Below, piece by piece: positions 46,368 through 55,483 of a stretch of 64,000 nucleotides of DNA. Origin of the DNA: Deinococcus sp. Marseille-Q6407 (lineage in GTDB: Bacteria; Deinococcota; Deinococci; Deinococcales; Deinococcaceae); NCBI RefSeq assembly GCF_946848805.1, contig NZ_CAMPFU010000003.1, positions 413,501 through 477,500 on the forward strand, written 5' to 3'. The first letter of the stretch is position 1. Each line of letters opens with the position of its first letter. Both the position numbers and the translations under genes were made by a program. The notes under the pieces are model-generated. The model did not search any database and was not told the DNA's origin. It worked only from the letters and a program-made list of their open reading frames with translations.

Positions 46368-46940
46368 ATGCTCACCATGTCACAGCTCCGCGCCTTTTTG
46401 CCGCGCCCCGGCCACCTGGACTGGATTGGCCTGCGTCCCGGCCGCCGCGAGCCGGTGCAGGCCGTCCCGGAAGCCGAGATTCACCCGCTGGTGGGCCTGG
46501 TGGGCGATCACGGCAAGCTGGCGCCATCCCGGCTGCGGGCGCTGGTGGGGGAGATGTCTGCACCTGCTCCCGAGCACGTTTCCTCGCCAGTGCGGGTGGA
46601 GCGCGGCAAGCGGCAGGTGACGCTGCTTCAGGCCGAACACCTGCCGGTGATCGCGGCGCTGGCCGGCCTGGACACTGCCACGCCCGAGCAGCTGCGCCGC
46701 AACCTGCTGGTGAGCGGGCTGCCGCTGCTGGCCCTCAAGGACCGGCGGTTCTGGGTGGGCGGCGTGCTGCTGGAAGGCACCGGCGAGTGCCACCCCTGCT
46801 CGCGGATGGAGGAGACGCTGGGTCCGGGCGGCTACAACGCGGTGCGCGGGCACGGCGGCATCACGGCGCGGGTGATTGTGGGCGGCCTGGTTCGGGTGGG
46901 CGACATGGTGCGGCCCTGGGAAGGCGAGGTGGGCCCGTGA
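46368..46940 (+). CDS. MOSC domain-containing protein
   Basis: 190 residues from ATG 46368, 7 bases after TAAGAT. The MOSC core (RRNLLVSGLPLLAL, GTGECHPCSRMEETLGPGGYNAVRG, GGITARVIVGGLVRVGD) has the conserved Cys. MOSC domains carry sulfur or molybdenum cofactor groups; no cofactor or sulfurase gene is adjacent. The stop overlaps the start of the next gene (GTGA), so the three following genes form one coupled unit. Confidence 0.85.
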   Translation: MLTMSQLRAFLPRPGHLDWIGLRPGRREPVQAVPEAEIHPLVGLVGDHGKLAPSRLRALVGEMSAPAPEHVSSPVRVERGKRQVTLLQAEHLPVIAALAGLDTATPEQLRRNLLVSGLPLLALKDRRFWVGGVLLEGTGECHPCSRMEETLGPGGYNAVRGHGGITARVIVGGLVRVGDMVRPWEGEVGP

Positions 46941-47458
46941 TTCGGCTGCCTACCATTGAGCATGTTCCTGGCTTGGCAGAGCGATTAGCAGCAGACGTAG
47001 TGTGCGCCGAGCGGGTGACTGTCAAGGCGGTGGTGCAGCGTGGAGGGCAGCTGTGGTTGCTGCATTCGCTGGTGTGGGACTGCTACAAATTCCCGGGTGG
47101 TGGTGTAGAGGGCAGTGAAAGCTACGCCGATACCTTGGCCCGCGAGCTGCGCGAGGAAGCGGGGGCCGAGTTACGTGGGGTGGGACCACAGTTGCTGACC
47201 GTGACCGAGTTATCGGCGGCGCAGGAGAAAGAGGCGGACGTGTTCCGAATGACTTCCCACTACTACGCCTGCGAACTCGGCACGAATTGGCGCGCGCCCC
47301 AGCCAGAAGCCTATGAGCAGGCGTTGGGCCTCGTGCCGGTCTGGGTGACGCCAGGGACAGCCGCTCAAGCGAACGCGCTGGCTCTGGCGCGGCCCGGTGC
47401 GCCCCGCTGGCTAAGGCGTGAGCTGAAAGTGCTACGGGCACTGGCAGGCCAGCTTTGA
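46937..47458 (+). CDS. Nudix hydrolase
   Basis: 173 residues. Complete Nudix box FPGGGVEGSESYADTLAREL-REEAGAEL at about residues 53-79. GTG start overlaps the MOSC stop by four bases (GTGA) and its own TGA overlaps the TTG start of trmK. Slightly lower GC and different codon choice than its neighbours suggest a different origin, though this was judged only by eye. Substrate unknown. Confidence 0.87.
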   Translation: MIRLPTIEHVPGLAERLAADVVCAERVTVKAVVQRGGQLWLLHSLVWDCYKFPGGGVEGSESYADTLARELREEAGAELRGVGPQLLTVTELSAAQEKEADVFRMTSHYYACELGTNWRAPQPEAYEQALGLVPVWVTPGTAAQANALALARPGAPRWLRRELKVLRALAGQL

Positions 47459-48168
47459 CCGCCCCGGCTTTTCAGCCCCGGCTGGGCCCCCGCCTGGAAA
47501 CGGTGCTCTCTCTCATCCATGCGGACACCCACGCCGATATCGGCACCGACCACGCTGGGCTGCCCATCCGGCTGGTGCAGACGGGCCGGGTCAGGCGCTG
47601 TATTGGAGTAGAGCTGAACGCAGCGCCGCTGGAACTGGCGCGGCGGCAGGTGGCGCGGGCGGGCCTCAGCGAGCGGATCGAGCTACGCCAGGGTGATGGC
47701 CTCAGCCCGCTGGAACCGGGCGAGGTGCAGAGTGTCAGCATGACCGGGCTGGGGGCCGGGACCATTGCTGGGGTGCTGGAGCGCGGGCGAGCGGCGGGCA
47801 AGTTACCAGGCCGCGCCGTGGTGCAGTGCAACGACTCGCCACTGAGCCTGCGCCGCTGGGCCCAGGACGCCGGCTACTGGCTGGAGGCCGAGACGCTGGT
47901 GGACGGCTACTGGCCCTATCCGGTGCTGGCCTTCACCCAGGCTGAGGGCAACGACCCCGCCTACGCCGACCTGCCGCTGGAGGCCGCGCTGCGCTTTGGC
48001 CCCCGGCTGCTGCATGAGCGCTGCCCACTGCTACGCCGCGTGCTGGCCGACGCTTACGGCCGTTATGCCCCGGCCGCCGCTCCGGGCCGCCCGGCCGAGC
48101 GGGAACTGGTGGCGGTGCTGGCGGCGCTGGAATATCTGGGCTGGACGGTAGACGAGATCCAGCAATAA
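47455..48168 (+). CDS. trmK: tRNA (adenine(22)-N1)-methyltransferase (TrmK)
   Basis: 237 residues. SAM-binding DIGTDHAGLPIRLVQTG, VELNAAPLELARRQV, GDGLSPL and the family NDSPLSLRRWAQDAGYWLEAETLV match TrmK/YqfN, which makes m1A22 in tRNA. Starts at TTG 47455 overlapping the Nudix stop (TTGA). The last codon Gln and the TAA stop (CAATAA) lie inside dispersed element copy C. Confidence 0.87.
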   Translation: MTAPAFQPRLGPRLETVLSLIHADTHADIGTDHAGLPIRLVQTGRVRRCIGVELNAAPLELARRQVARAGLSERIELRQGDGLSPLEPGEVQSVSMTGLGAGTIAGVLERGRAAGKLPGRAVVQCNDSPLSLRRWAQDAGYWLEAETLVDGYWPYPVLAFTQAEGNDPAYADLPLEAALRFGPRLLHERCPLLRRVLADAYGRYAPAAAPGRPAERELVAVLAALEYLGWTVDEIQQ

Positions 48169-48230
48169 AAAACCCGCTCACGAGGAGCGGTTCTTTCTCT
48201 ACCCTGGCCTGGTCTGCAGTATGCGTCAAG
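48163..48230 (-). repeat. Dispersed promoter-terminator element, copy C
   Basis: Minus strand: TTGACG (48229-48224), 17 bp, CAGGGT (48206-48201, a decayed -10), 10 bases, CCGCTC-CTCGT-GAGCGG and a T run ending ATTG. Its outer end CAATAA encodes the last Gln and stop of trmK. The -10 has lost the consensus, so this copy may not fire. Confidence 0.78.
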
Positions 48231-48283
48231 GTGAGTCGGCCGGCGGTCAGTTTCGCAGCGGCAGCCTGGCTTAACCTGTGCCT

Positions 48284-48865
48284 ATGCTCTTGCTGCTGCT
48301 TCTCGCCTCACCTCTGCTGCTGGCAGCTGCGTTGCTGGGCTTGGTCTGGGGAGCGCTGACACAGCGTTTCTGGCCACAGGCCCGCTGGCCGGTGGGGGTG
48401 GCACTGCTGCTGGCCCTGGCTCTGCCGGCCTGGGTGGCCTGGGACTGGTCGGCGCAGGTGGAGAGCGCCATTGCTCTGGACGCGCCCAACAATTCTGACT
48501 CTGCCGTCGCTGCAGCCCGGGCCGTGGCGGGGCAGTTTGCCTAGGCGGTGCGGCTGGCTGTCCTGACCAGCGTGGGCCTCACAGCGGCGCTTTTGTTGGG
48601 GCGCGGCCACTGGCTCTGGCGCTGGCTGGCTCCGCTGGGGCCACTGGTCATGGCAGGGCTACTGTGGCTGGCGCTGCCACTCAGAAATGGGATTCGGCTG
48701 AGCGACTTTCAGCCGGATATGGCGGAAAGCACCGTCATGACCGGAGTCTTTTGCCTATGTGCCAGCGTGTATCTAGCAGCCTTCGTTTATCTCACGGCCC
48801 CGCGCCCCTGGTGGCTGGAGGATCAGCAGGCGCCGCTGCCCTCATCCAGCGGCATCAGGCAATAA
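48284..48865 (+). pseudogene. Small membrane protein of unknown function, interrupted by an in-frame TAG
   Basis: A single 194-codon frame from ATG 48284 (6 bases after TAACCT) to TAA 48865. The N-terminal half has two hydrophobic stretches (LLLLLASPLLLAAALLGLVWG and VGVALLLALALPAWVAW); codon 87 is TAG (48542-48544), and the frame continues with three more hydrophobic stretches (VLTSVGLTAALLLG, PLVMAGLLWLALP, TGVFCLCASVYLAAFVYL). The segment fits one multipass protein, or two short genes where the second starts at GTG 48548. Not recognised. Flanked by copies C and D of the dispersed element. Confidence 0.6.
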
Positions 48866-48928
48866 AAAACCCGCTCACTCGGAGCGGTTATGTTCGTTAC
48901 TCTAGCGTGGTATGCGGTATTCGTCAAG
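48860..48928 (-). repeat. Dispersed promoter-terminator element, copy D
   Basis: Minus strand: TTGACG (48927-48922), 17 bp, TAGAGT (48904-48899), 11 bases, CCGCTC-CGAGT-GAGCGG and a T run ending ATTG. Its CAATAA end provides the last Gln and stop of the preceding membrane protein gene, exactly as copy C does for trmK. It lies just upstream of, and divergent to, the bshB1 promoter. Confidence 0.85.
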
Positions 48929-48944
48929 CCTATACACTCGGCTT

Positions 48945-49664
48945 ATGACGTTTTCTCTGCAAACTGTGTACGGCAAAGTGCAGCCGCTGGACTGGCTGGT
49001 TCTGGCCCCCCACCCCGACGACGCCGAAATCGGCGCGGGTGGCACCCTGATCCGGGTGGCGGACGCCGGAGGGCACACTGGGATTCTGGAACTGACCCGC
49101 GGCGAGATGGGCACCCTCGGTACGCCGGAGGTGCGGATGGCCGAGTGCGCCGCTGCCGCTGCTCATCTGGGCCTTGGCTGGCGCGGCACCCTGGGCCTGC
49201 CCGACGGTGGCCTGCACGACGACCCAGTCCAGGCGGCAGCCCTGGCAGCGGCGCTGCGGCTTCTGCGCCCGCGCGTGCTGGTGGTGCCGCATCCCTCCGA
49301 CCGCCATCCTGACCACTACGGCGCCTACGCCCTGGGCAAGCGGGCGGTGCATCTGGCCGGGCTGCGCCGCGCGGACGTGCCCGGCGAGCCGCACCGCCCC
49401 GGCCGGGTGCTGCTGTTTCAGGGCAACGCCGACATCCGCCCCGGCCTGCTGGTGGACGTGGAAGCCAGCCTGCCACGCTGGGAAGCGGCCATCCGTGCCC
49501 ATGAATCACAGTTCAGCGGCGAGGCGGTCAGCGAAACGGTTACGCCCGAGGTGGTGGACCGCCGCTTGGCCCGGCTGGGCTACTGGGGCACCCTGGCCCG
49601 CGTGCGCTACGCCGAGGCTTTTGGGATAGAAGGCGAACTGCTGCTGGACCCGGCGGCCCTGTAA
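48945..49664 (+). CDS. bshB1: N-acetyl-glucosaminyl-malate deacetylase (bacillithiol, BshB1-like)
   Basis: 239 residues from ATG 48945, 6 bases after TACACT. LVLAPHPDDAEIGAGGT and SDRHPDHYGAYAL are the zinc motifs; LTRGEMGTLG, LPDGGLHD and the C-terminal RYAEAFGIEGELLL follow the BshB1 pattern. It deacetylates GlcNAc-malate in bacillithiol synthesis; Deinococcus radiodurans is known to make bacillithiol. bshA and bshC are not in the window. Confidence 0.87.
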   Translation: MTFSLQTVYGKVQPLDWLVLAPHPDDAEIGAGGTLIRVADAGGHTGILELTRGEMGTLGTPEVRMAECAAAAAHLGLGWRGTLGLPDGGLHDDPVQAAALAAALRLLRPRVLVVPHPSDRHPDHYGAYALGKRAVHLAGLRRADVPGEPHRPGRVLLFQGNADIRPGLLVDVEASLPRWEAAIRAHESQFSGEAVSETVTPEVVDRRLARLGYWGTLARVRYAEAFGIEGELLLDPAAL

Positions 49665-49676
49665 AAAGTCAAAAGT

Positions 49677-49712
49677 CAGGCGCGGCCGGCGGGTGAAGGC
49701 CGGCTGCGCCTG
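49677..49712. terminator. Hairpin between convergent bshB1 and cyclophilin genes
   Basis: CAGGCGC / GCGCCTG outer stem with an inner GCCGGC / GCCGGC stem and an 8-base loop. No long T run, so a weak bidirectional terminator. Confidence 0.5.
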
Positions 49713-49730
49713 GGACACTTCCTTCTCTGC

Positions 49731-50297
<567 letters not shown>

Positions 50298-50419
50298 ACC
50301 CCGTATTGTGGCGCAAACCTGCCCGGCGGTAAGTGGGGAGAAGCTCAGGGCAGCTTGAGGGATCTGGGCGGGGCACGGCACACGCTCTTTTCCGGCCGCC
50401 GGAGCGCTACCCTGGCAGC

Positions 50420-51613
50420 ATGACTGCGCCCGGTTCCCCGTCCCAGCCCCTGCCCGAGCACCTGCGTCAGCAGCTGACCGAATGGCGCCGGCACCTGCAT
50501 CAGCACCCCGAAATCAGCTTTCAGGAACATGCCACCGCCGCTTTTTTGCGCGCCGAGCTGGAAAAGATGCCGGGCCTGGAGGTCAGCCAGCTGACGCCCA
50601 CCAGCGTGCTGGCGGTGCTGAAAGGGGAGGCCGGGCCGGGCCGCACCGTGCTGCTGCGCGCCGACATCGACGCCCTGCCGATAGACGAGGAGAACACTTT
50701 CGAGTTCCGCTCGCAGAATGCCGGCGCCATGCACGCCTGCGGGCACGACGGCCACGCGGCGATTCTGCTGACGGCCGCCCGCATCCTCAGCGAGGCGCGG
50801 GCAGAGCTGAGCGGCGAGGTGCGCTTCATCTTCCAGCATGCCGAGGAAACCCCGCCCGGCGGCGCCGAGGAATTAGTATTCAGCACACCGCTGATGGACG
50901 GGGTGGACCTGGTGCTGGGCCTGCACCTGCTGAGCTTTTATCCGGCCGGTGTGGTGGCGGTGCGCCCCGGCATGTTTATGGCCTCGCCGGACTCGTTCCA
51001 GCTGACCATTCGTGGGCGCGGCGGCCACGGCGGCATGCCCGAGCAGGCGGTGGACCCGGTCGCTATCGGGGCACAGGTGGTGACCAACCTGCAATACGTG
51101 GTCAGCCGCGCCGTCTCGCCGTTTGAGCCGCTGGTGGTGTCGGTGACGCAGTTTCACGCCGGCACCGCCGACAACGTAATTCCCGATACGGCGCAGTTGG
51201 CGGCCACCGTGCGGGTGTTCAGCCCCGAAATGCGTGAGCGGGCGCCGCAGCTGCTGGAGCGGGTGATTGCCGGCATTTGCGCGGCCCACGGCGCCGAGTA
51301 CGAGTTCGAGTACCTGTACGCCTACCGCCCGGTGGTCAACACCGACTGGGTGGCGCAAGAAGTACGTGACCTGGCCCGTGAGGTGGTGGGCGAAGGCCGG
51401 GTGGTCGAGGCGGGCATGTGGGCGGCCGGCGAGGACTTCAGCGCTTACCTGCAAAAGGCACCGGGCTGCTTTTTCGCGGTGGGCAGCGGCTCGGCTGAGG
51501 CCGACAGCGAGTGGCCGCATCACCACCCCCGCTTCACGCTGGACGAGTCGGCCCTGGAAACCGGCGTGCAGATGATGGTGGCGGCGGCGCAGCACTTTAC
51601 CCGGCCCCGGTGA
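50420..51613 (+). CDS. M20-family amidohydrolase (hippurate hydrolase/N-acyl amino acid deacetylase)
   Basis: 397 residues. Metal-binding [33 protein letters not shown] and the C-terminal HHHPRF are intact. This M20D group removes acyl groups from amino acids or indole conjugates. ATG lies 6 bases after TACCCT, leaderless. The TGA overlaps the GTG of the pseudouridine synthase gene (GTGA). Confidence 0.9.
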   Translation: MTAPGSPSQPLPEHLRQQLTEWRRHLHQHPEISFQEHATAAFLRAELEKMPGLEVSQLTPTSVLAVLKGEAGPGRTVLLRADIDALPIDEENTFEFRSQNAGAMHACGHDGHAAILLTAARILSEARAELSGEVRFIFQHAEETPPGGAEELVFSTPLMDGVDLVLGLHLLSFYPAGVVAVRPGMFMASPDSFQLTIRGRGGHGGMPEQAVDPVAIGAQVVTNLQYVVSRAVSPFEPLVVSVTQFHAGTADNVIPDTAQLAATVRVFSPEMRERAPQLLERVIAGICAAHGAEYEFEYLYAYRPVVNTDWVAQEVRDLAREVVGEGRVVEAGMWAAGEDFSAYLQKAPGCFFAVGSGSAEADSEWPHHHPRFTLDESALETGVQMMVAAAQHFTRPR

Positions 51614-52527
51614 GCGCCGCGCCTGCGCTCAACTCCGGCTACAGCTACCGCGAGCGCGTGCGGCCGCAGGCGGCAGGTCTCAGCGTGCTGGACTACTACG
51701 CCCACTTTTATCCTCACTCGGACCGGGCCACCTGGGCAGCGCGGCTGGCGGCCGGTGAGATAGAGCTGAACGGGCAGCCGGCCGGTGGCGACGAACGTCT
51801 GCGCCAGGGCGACCGGCTCACCTGGCACCGCCCGCCCTGGCAGGAAGAAGCCGTGCCGCTGCACTATGACCTGCTGTATGCCGACGCCGCGCTGCTGGCA
51901 GTGGGCAAGCCTTCGGGGTTGCCCACCCTGCCGGCGGGGGGCTTTCTGGACCACACCCTGCTGGCCCTCCTGCGCCGCGATTTCCCAGCGGCCACGCCGC
52001 TGCACCGGCTGGGGCGCGGCACTTCGGGATTGGTGCTGTGCAGCCTGACGCGGGAGGCCGGAGCGAAGCTGACCGCCGACTGGCGAGAAGGCCGGGTGCA
52101 CAAGCGTTACCGGGCCCTGGCGGCGGGGCGGGCCGCGCGGGGCAGCTATGACATCACGGCGCCTATCGGGCTGGTAGAGCATCCCCGGCTGGGCCAGATC
52201 TACGCGGCGGCGCCGGACGGCAAGCCCTCACGCAGCCGGGCGCGGGTGCTGGAGCGGCGGGAGAGCAGCACTCTGTTGGAGGTGGACATCGAGACAGGCC
52301 GGCCGCACCAGATCCGGATTCATCTGGCGTCGGTGGGCCTGCCGCTGCTGGGCGACCCGCTCTATCTGCCGGGAGGGCAGGCCCAGCCGGACGCGCTGCC
52401 CGGTGACCTGGGTTACCGGCTGCACGCCGAGCAGCTGACATTCCAGCACCCAGTGAGCGGTGCGCCGCTCTGCTTGCGGGCGCCGGTGCCGCCGGAGCTG
52501 CGGGCCGGCTTCAGTTCGTGCGGCTGA
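51610..52527 (+). CDS. RluA-family pseudouridine synthase with Gly replacing the catalytic Asp
   Basis: 305 residues. N-terminal S4-like region (IELNGQPAGGDERLRQGDRL) and RluA core YADAALLAVGKPSGLPTLP, then HRLGRGTSGLVL where relatives have HRLDxxTSG: the catalytic Asp is Gly (codon GGG at about 52012). The later motif VDIETGRPHQIRIHLASVGLPLLGDPLY is intact. Either a catalytically divergent member, since an RluA subgroup with this change exists in other bacteria to my recollection, or inactive. Coupled to the M20 gene. Confidence 0.8.
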   Translation: MSAAPALNSGYSYRERVRPQAAGLSVLDYYAHFYPHSDRATWAARLAAGEIELNGQPAGGDERLRQGDRLTWHRPPWQEEAVPLHYDLLYADAALLAVGKPSGLPTLPAGGFLDHTLLALLRRDFPAATPLHRLGRGTSGLVLCSLTREAGAKLTADWREGRVHKRYRALAAGRAARGSYDITAPIGLVEHPRLGQIYAAAPDGKPSRSRARVLERRESSTLLEVDIETGRPHQIRIHLASVGLPLLGDPLYLPGGQAQPDALPGDLGYRLHAEQLTFQHPVSGAPLCLRAPVPPELRAGFSSCG

Positions 52528-52954
52528 GGCGGTCGAGTAGCTCTGTACGGCGCAGGTGCAGCTCGAACGCTGAATCTTCGATAAAGTCACCCGTGCCCCA
52601 CTCCGCGCGGCGTTCCACTTCCACCACGTTCACGGCCACGTCACCGCGCTCAGCAGCGGCCGGGTCGCTGGCCGGGCGGATGTCCAGCAGCAGCCGGCCG
52701 GCGCCGGCAGCCCGCAGCTCCTCCCAGAGGGTGCTCAGGTCGCCGGGCGCCATGCGTGCAAATTCGGTGCCGGGTTCGTCGCGGACCTGCAGCACGGTGT
52801 GCAGCCGTTCCAGCGCCACCGCCGCCAGCAGCTGAGCCTCGGCATGTTCGTGGCCGTAGCCTTCCAACTGCTGAGCGATAGAATCAGTCAGCACACGCTG
52901 GAGACGTTCCATGACGCCGCCGGCCGAGTGGGAGTCCATAGCTCCGTATTCCAT
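52511..52954 (-). CDS. Hypothetical protein (147 aa)
   Basis: Acidic, mostly helical protein with no recognised motif. The ATG at 52954 lies 7 bases after CATAAT on the minus strand. An RDRM-like palindrome (52963-52979) overlaps this -10. It is divergent from the next gene, and its 3' end overlaps the pseudouridine synthase gene by 17 bases. Function not recognised. Confidence 0.6.
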   Translation of the reverse strand: MEYGAMDSHSAGGVMERLQRVLTDSIAQQLEGYGHEHAEAQLLAAVALERLHTVLQVRDEPGTEFARMAPGDLSTLWEELRAAGAGRLLLDIRPASDPAAAERGDVAVNVVEVERRAEWGTGDFIEDSAFELHLRRTELLDRLSRTN

Positions 52955-52962
52955 GCGAGGAA

Positions 52963-52979
52963 TTATGTCATATACAGAA
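52963..52979. promoter_or_regulatory. Candidate RDRM (DdrO) operator
   Basis: TTATGTCATATACAGAA matches 14 of 17 positions of the Deinococcus radiation/desiccation response motif TTATGTCATTGACATAA as I recall it. It overlaps the -10 of the minus-strand gene at 52954 and the start codon of the plus-strand gene at 52965, a position where a repressor would block transcription. Confidence 0.4.
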
Positions 52980-53561
52980 TACGAAAACCTGAACTGGCAT
53001 CCATTTCCCCTACCTCTGCCCAGTGACGCCGGGCAATGCCAGTGGCAGGGTGGCTTCGTGGGCTGCGGTCCTCAGACGGCCGCCATACTGCTGGGCTGGT
53101 GGGCCGGTCAGCTGGGCCGGCGGCTGCCCGACCGGGACCGCGACGCCCTGGCGGCCCGGCTGGCGCCCGAGCTGGGTGCCTGGCTGGTGCCGTTCAGTGG
53201 GCGGCAGCGGGCGGTGCAGCCCTGGACCTGGCTACGGGGCCTGAACCGGGCGCTGGTCGCTGGGGAGTTGCCGCTGCGGGCGCGGGGGCACTGGGGTTAC
53301 CGGCCCGATACCGGGGCGCGGCTGGCCCACAACTGGGAGCGCGGCTGGCCTACGGTGGGCTTTGAATTTACCCCGCAGGTCCAGCACTACGGTCTGCTCA
53401 GCGCCTATGCTCAGGCACCCCAGGGCCTGCAGGGCCGGCTGGTGGCCCCGCTGGTGGGCCGGCCGGCCCTGAACCTGCAACCACGCCTGGGGCTGGGCGG
53501 GGTGTTCTGGCTGGAACCCCGCGAGGCCCCGGACCTACTGGGGCCGCAGCACCACTCGTAA
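52965..53561 (+). CDS. Hypothetical protein, possible C39-like cysteine peptidase fold
   Basis: 198 residues from ATG 52965 (GAGGA 4-8 bases upstream). The segment GGFVGCGPQTAAILLGWWAG resembles the catalytic Cys helix of C39-like peptidases (CGPTxxAxxLxYW), and QHYGLLSAYAQ could supply the His; the third residue is unclear. No signal peptide. Convergent overlap of 27 bases with the downstream phosphodiesterase gene. Function uncertain. Confidence 0.5.
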   Translation: MSYTEYENLNWHPFPLPLPSDAGQCQWQGGFVGCGPQTAAILLGWWAGQLGRRLPDRDRDALAARLAPELGAWLVPFSGRQRAVQPWTWLRGLNRALVAGELPLRARGHWGYRPDTGARLAHNWERGWPTVGFEFTPQVQHYGLLSAYAQAPQGLQGRLVAPLVGRPALNLQPRLGLGGVFWLEPREAPDLLGPQHHS

Positions 53562-54422
53562 GCCCCGGTGGTCGCTGCCGCCCCGGGGCAGTACCTCGGC
53601 CGCGACCGGCTGAAGGCCACGGGCCAGGACATGGTCAATTCGCAGCAGCGGGGTCCGGGCCGGAAAACTGTAGCCGAAGCCCTGTCCGGCGGCCTCCCAG
53701 GCGTCCGTGAACTGGCCGGTCAGGGCGCGGTAGACCTGCCCACGCGCCGGGGTGTTGAAGTCGCCGGCCACCACTGCCCGTGGCATCTCGGCCGTCTCTC
53801 GCTGCAGAATCTTCAGCTGAGCGCTGCGGCGGTCGCGGGTGGGGGCCACCTGGCCTTTCAACACCCCGCTGACCATCACGGTCGAGAAATGCACGTTCAC
53901 CACGTTCAGTGGCCCCTGAGATGTTTGCAGGGTGGTGACCAGAAAGCGGCGGCTGGTTTCCGGTAAGTGCACCTCGCGGCTGCTCAGCACCGGCAGACGG
54001 CTGAGGGTCAGCAGTTCACCGCCCGCGCCGGTCTGCGTGGCGTGGTAGCCGGGCAGCCGGCGCAGCAGCTCGGGCGTGAACCCAGCGTCCCAGCCGTTGG
54101 TTTCCTGCAGGGTCACGATGTCGGCATCCTGCGCCTGAATCTGGGCGGCCAGGGCTCCGGCGCTGACCTGGGTGCCGCGCGCAATGTTATAAGTCAGTAG
54201 GGTAAGGCTGCCGGGTGGGGCCGGCCGGGCTGGGTGCCAGGTGAATCCCGCGTAGCCCAGTCCGGCCAGCAGTGCCAGTGCCACCGGCCACCGCGCCGTG
54301 TGCTGCACGGCGGCCCCCAGCGCCAGCAACGGCCAGAAGGCCAGCAGCACTGCCGGCGGCAGGTAGGCCAGCAGCAGGGTGGGCACGGTGCGCTCGGCCG
54401 GCCACTCGCCCAGGCCCCACAC
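53535..54422 (-). CDS. Membrane-anchored endonuclease/exonuclease/phosphatase family protein
   Basis: 295 residues from GTG 54422. Two to three N-terminal membrane helices, then an EEP domain: [39 protein letters not shown] and the terminal GSDHRG. Substrate could be DNA, lipid or phosphodiester. The start is uncertain: the frame is open 22 codons further to the SDR stop and encodes an additional hydrophobic run ([15 protein letters not shown]), but has no ATG, GTG or TTG. Follows the SDR gene closely. Confidence 0.8.
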   Translation of the reverse strand: MWGLGEWPAERTVPTLLLAYLPPAVLLAFWPLLALGAAVQHTARWPVALALLAGLGYAGFTWHPARPAPPGSLTLLTYNIARGTQVSAGALAAQIQAQDADIVTLQETNGWDAGFTPELLRRLPGYHATQTGAGGELLTLSRLPVLSSREVHLPETSRRFLVTTLQTSQGPLNVVNVHFSTVMVSGVLKGQVAPTRDRRSAQLKILQRETAEMPRAVVAGDFNTPARGQVYRALTGQFTDAWEAAGQGFGYSFPARTPLLRIDHVLARGLQPVAAEVLPRGGSDHRGLRVVLRPQ

Positions 54423-54487
54423 CAGCAGCAGGGCGGCCAGGTAAGCCCAGGCCAGCCACGCCAGCCAGTGGGGTGGCCGGGCGTGGC

Positions 54488-55330
54488 TCAGCTCTTGGCC
54501 TGCTGGGACATGTTCAGGTACATCTGGTACTGCGGCGCACCGCCCAGCATGTTCTGGCCGCCGTCCACCGGCAGAATCACGCCGGTCACGTAGCTGGCGG
54601 CGTCACTGACCAGCCACAGCGCAGCGTCCGCGATGTCCTGCGGCACGCCGAAGCGGCCCAGCGGCACGGTGCGAATGAACTGCTGGCGGGTCTTCTCGTC
54701 GGGGGCCAGCCGCGCCATGCCCTCGGTGCCGTCAATCGGGCCGGGGATGATGGCGTTCACGCGAATGCCACGCATGCCCCACTCCACCGCCAGGGTCCGG
54801 GTCAGGGCGTCCACGCCGGCTTTGGCGGCCACCACGTGCGCCTGCATCGGCACCGGCACCCCGTAGGCGCTGATGCTGAGGATATTGCCGCCAGGAGCCT
54901 TTAGGTGCGGCGCGGCCGCCTTAATGGCGTTGTAAGTGCCCAGCAGGTCAATATCCACCACGCTCTTGAAACCGTTGGCGCTGATGCTGTCTACCGGGGC
55001 CGGGAAGTTGCCGGCGGCGCCGCACAGCAGAACGTCCAGCGGGCCAAACTCTTCTACCGCCTGCTCCACGGCCGCGCCCAGCGCCGCCACGTCACGCACG
55101 TCGGCGGTTACGGCTTGGGCCTGCGCGTCCGGGCCGGCCGAATCACGCACCGTCTGGGCAGCGGCAGCGGCTTTTTCCGGGTTGCGGCCCAGCAGGGTGA
55201 CCCGTGCGCCGTGCGCCGCAAAGCTCTGGGCAATCCCCAGGCAGATGCCGGAGGTGCCGCCGGTGATCAGGACATGTTTGCCGGACAGCAGATCGGGGCG
55301 GAAGGTGCTCTCTGAAATGTTGTTCTGCAT
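54488..55330 (-). CDS. SDR oxidoreductase, 2,4-dienoyl-CoA reductase-like
   Basis: 280 residues. NAD(P) loop [13 protein letters not shown] (T-G-G-T-S-G-I), and a DECR-type active region [24 protein letters not shown] in place of the usual YxxxK, followed by [17 protein letters not shown]. This matches the 2,4-dienoyl-CoA reductase group that removes double bonds during beta-oxidation of unsaturated fatty acids. Ribosome site AAGGAG 7 bases before the ATG. An enoyl-CoA hydratase gene lies 2 kb downstream in the window. Confidence 0.85.
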   Translation of the reverse strand: MQNNISESTFRPDLLSGKHVLITGGTSGICLGIAQSFAAHGARVTLLGRNPEKAAAAAQTVRDSAGPDAQAQAVTADVRDVAALGAAVEQAVEEFGPLDVLLCGAAGNFPAPVDSISANGFKSVVDIDLLGTYNAIKAAAPHLKAPGGNILSISAYGVPVPMQAHVVAAKAGVDALTRTLAVEWGMRGIRVNAIIPGPIDGTEGMARLAPDEKTRQQFIRTVPLGRFGVPQDIADAALWLVSDAASYVTGVILPVDGGQNMLGGAPQYQMYLNMSQQAKS

Positions 55331-55483
55331 GCTTGGACTCCTTGCAAATGCCAGGAAACAGGCTCACTGTTCTATCATTCTTTTGTATTCTACTGCGTTC
55401 GCACTCTCCGTGGCTGCCGGACTTTTTGCCGTCCAGCAGTCACAGTCCTTTTTCACCGAAAAGGGTAGGGCGGAAGGAACGGT

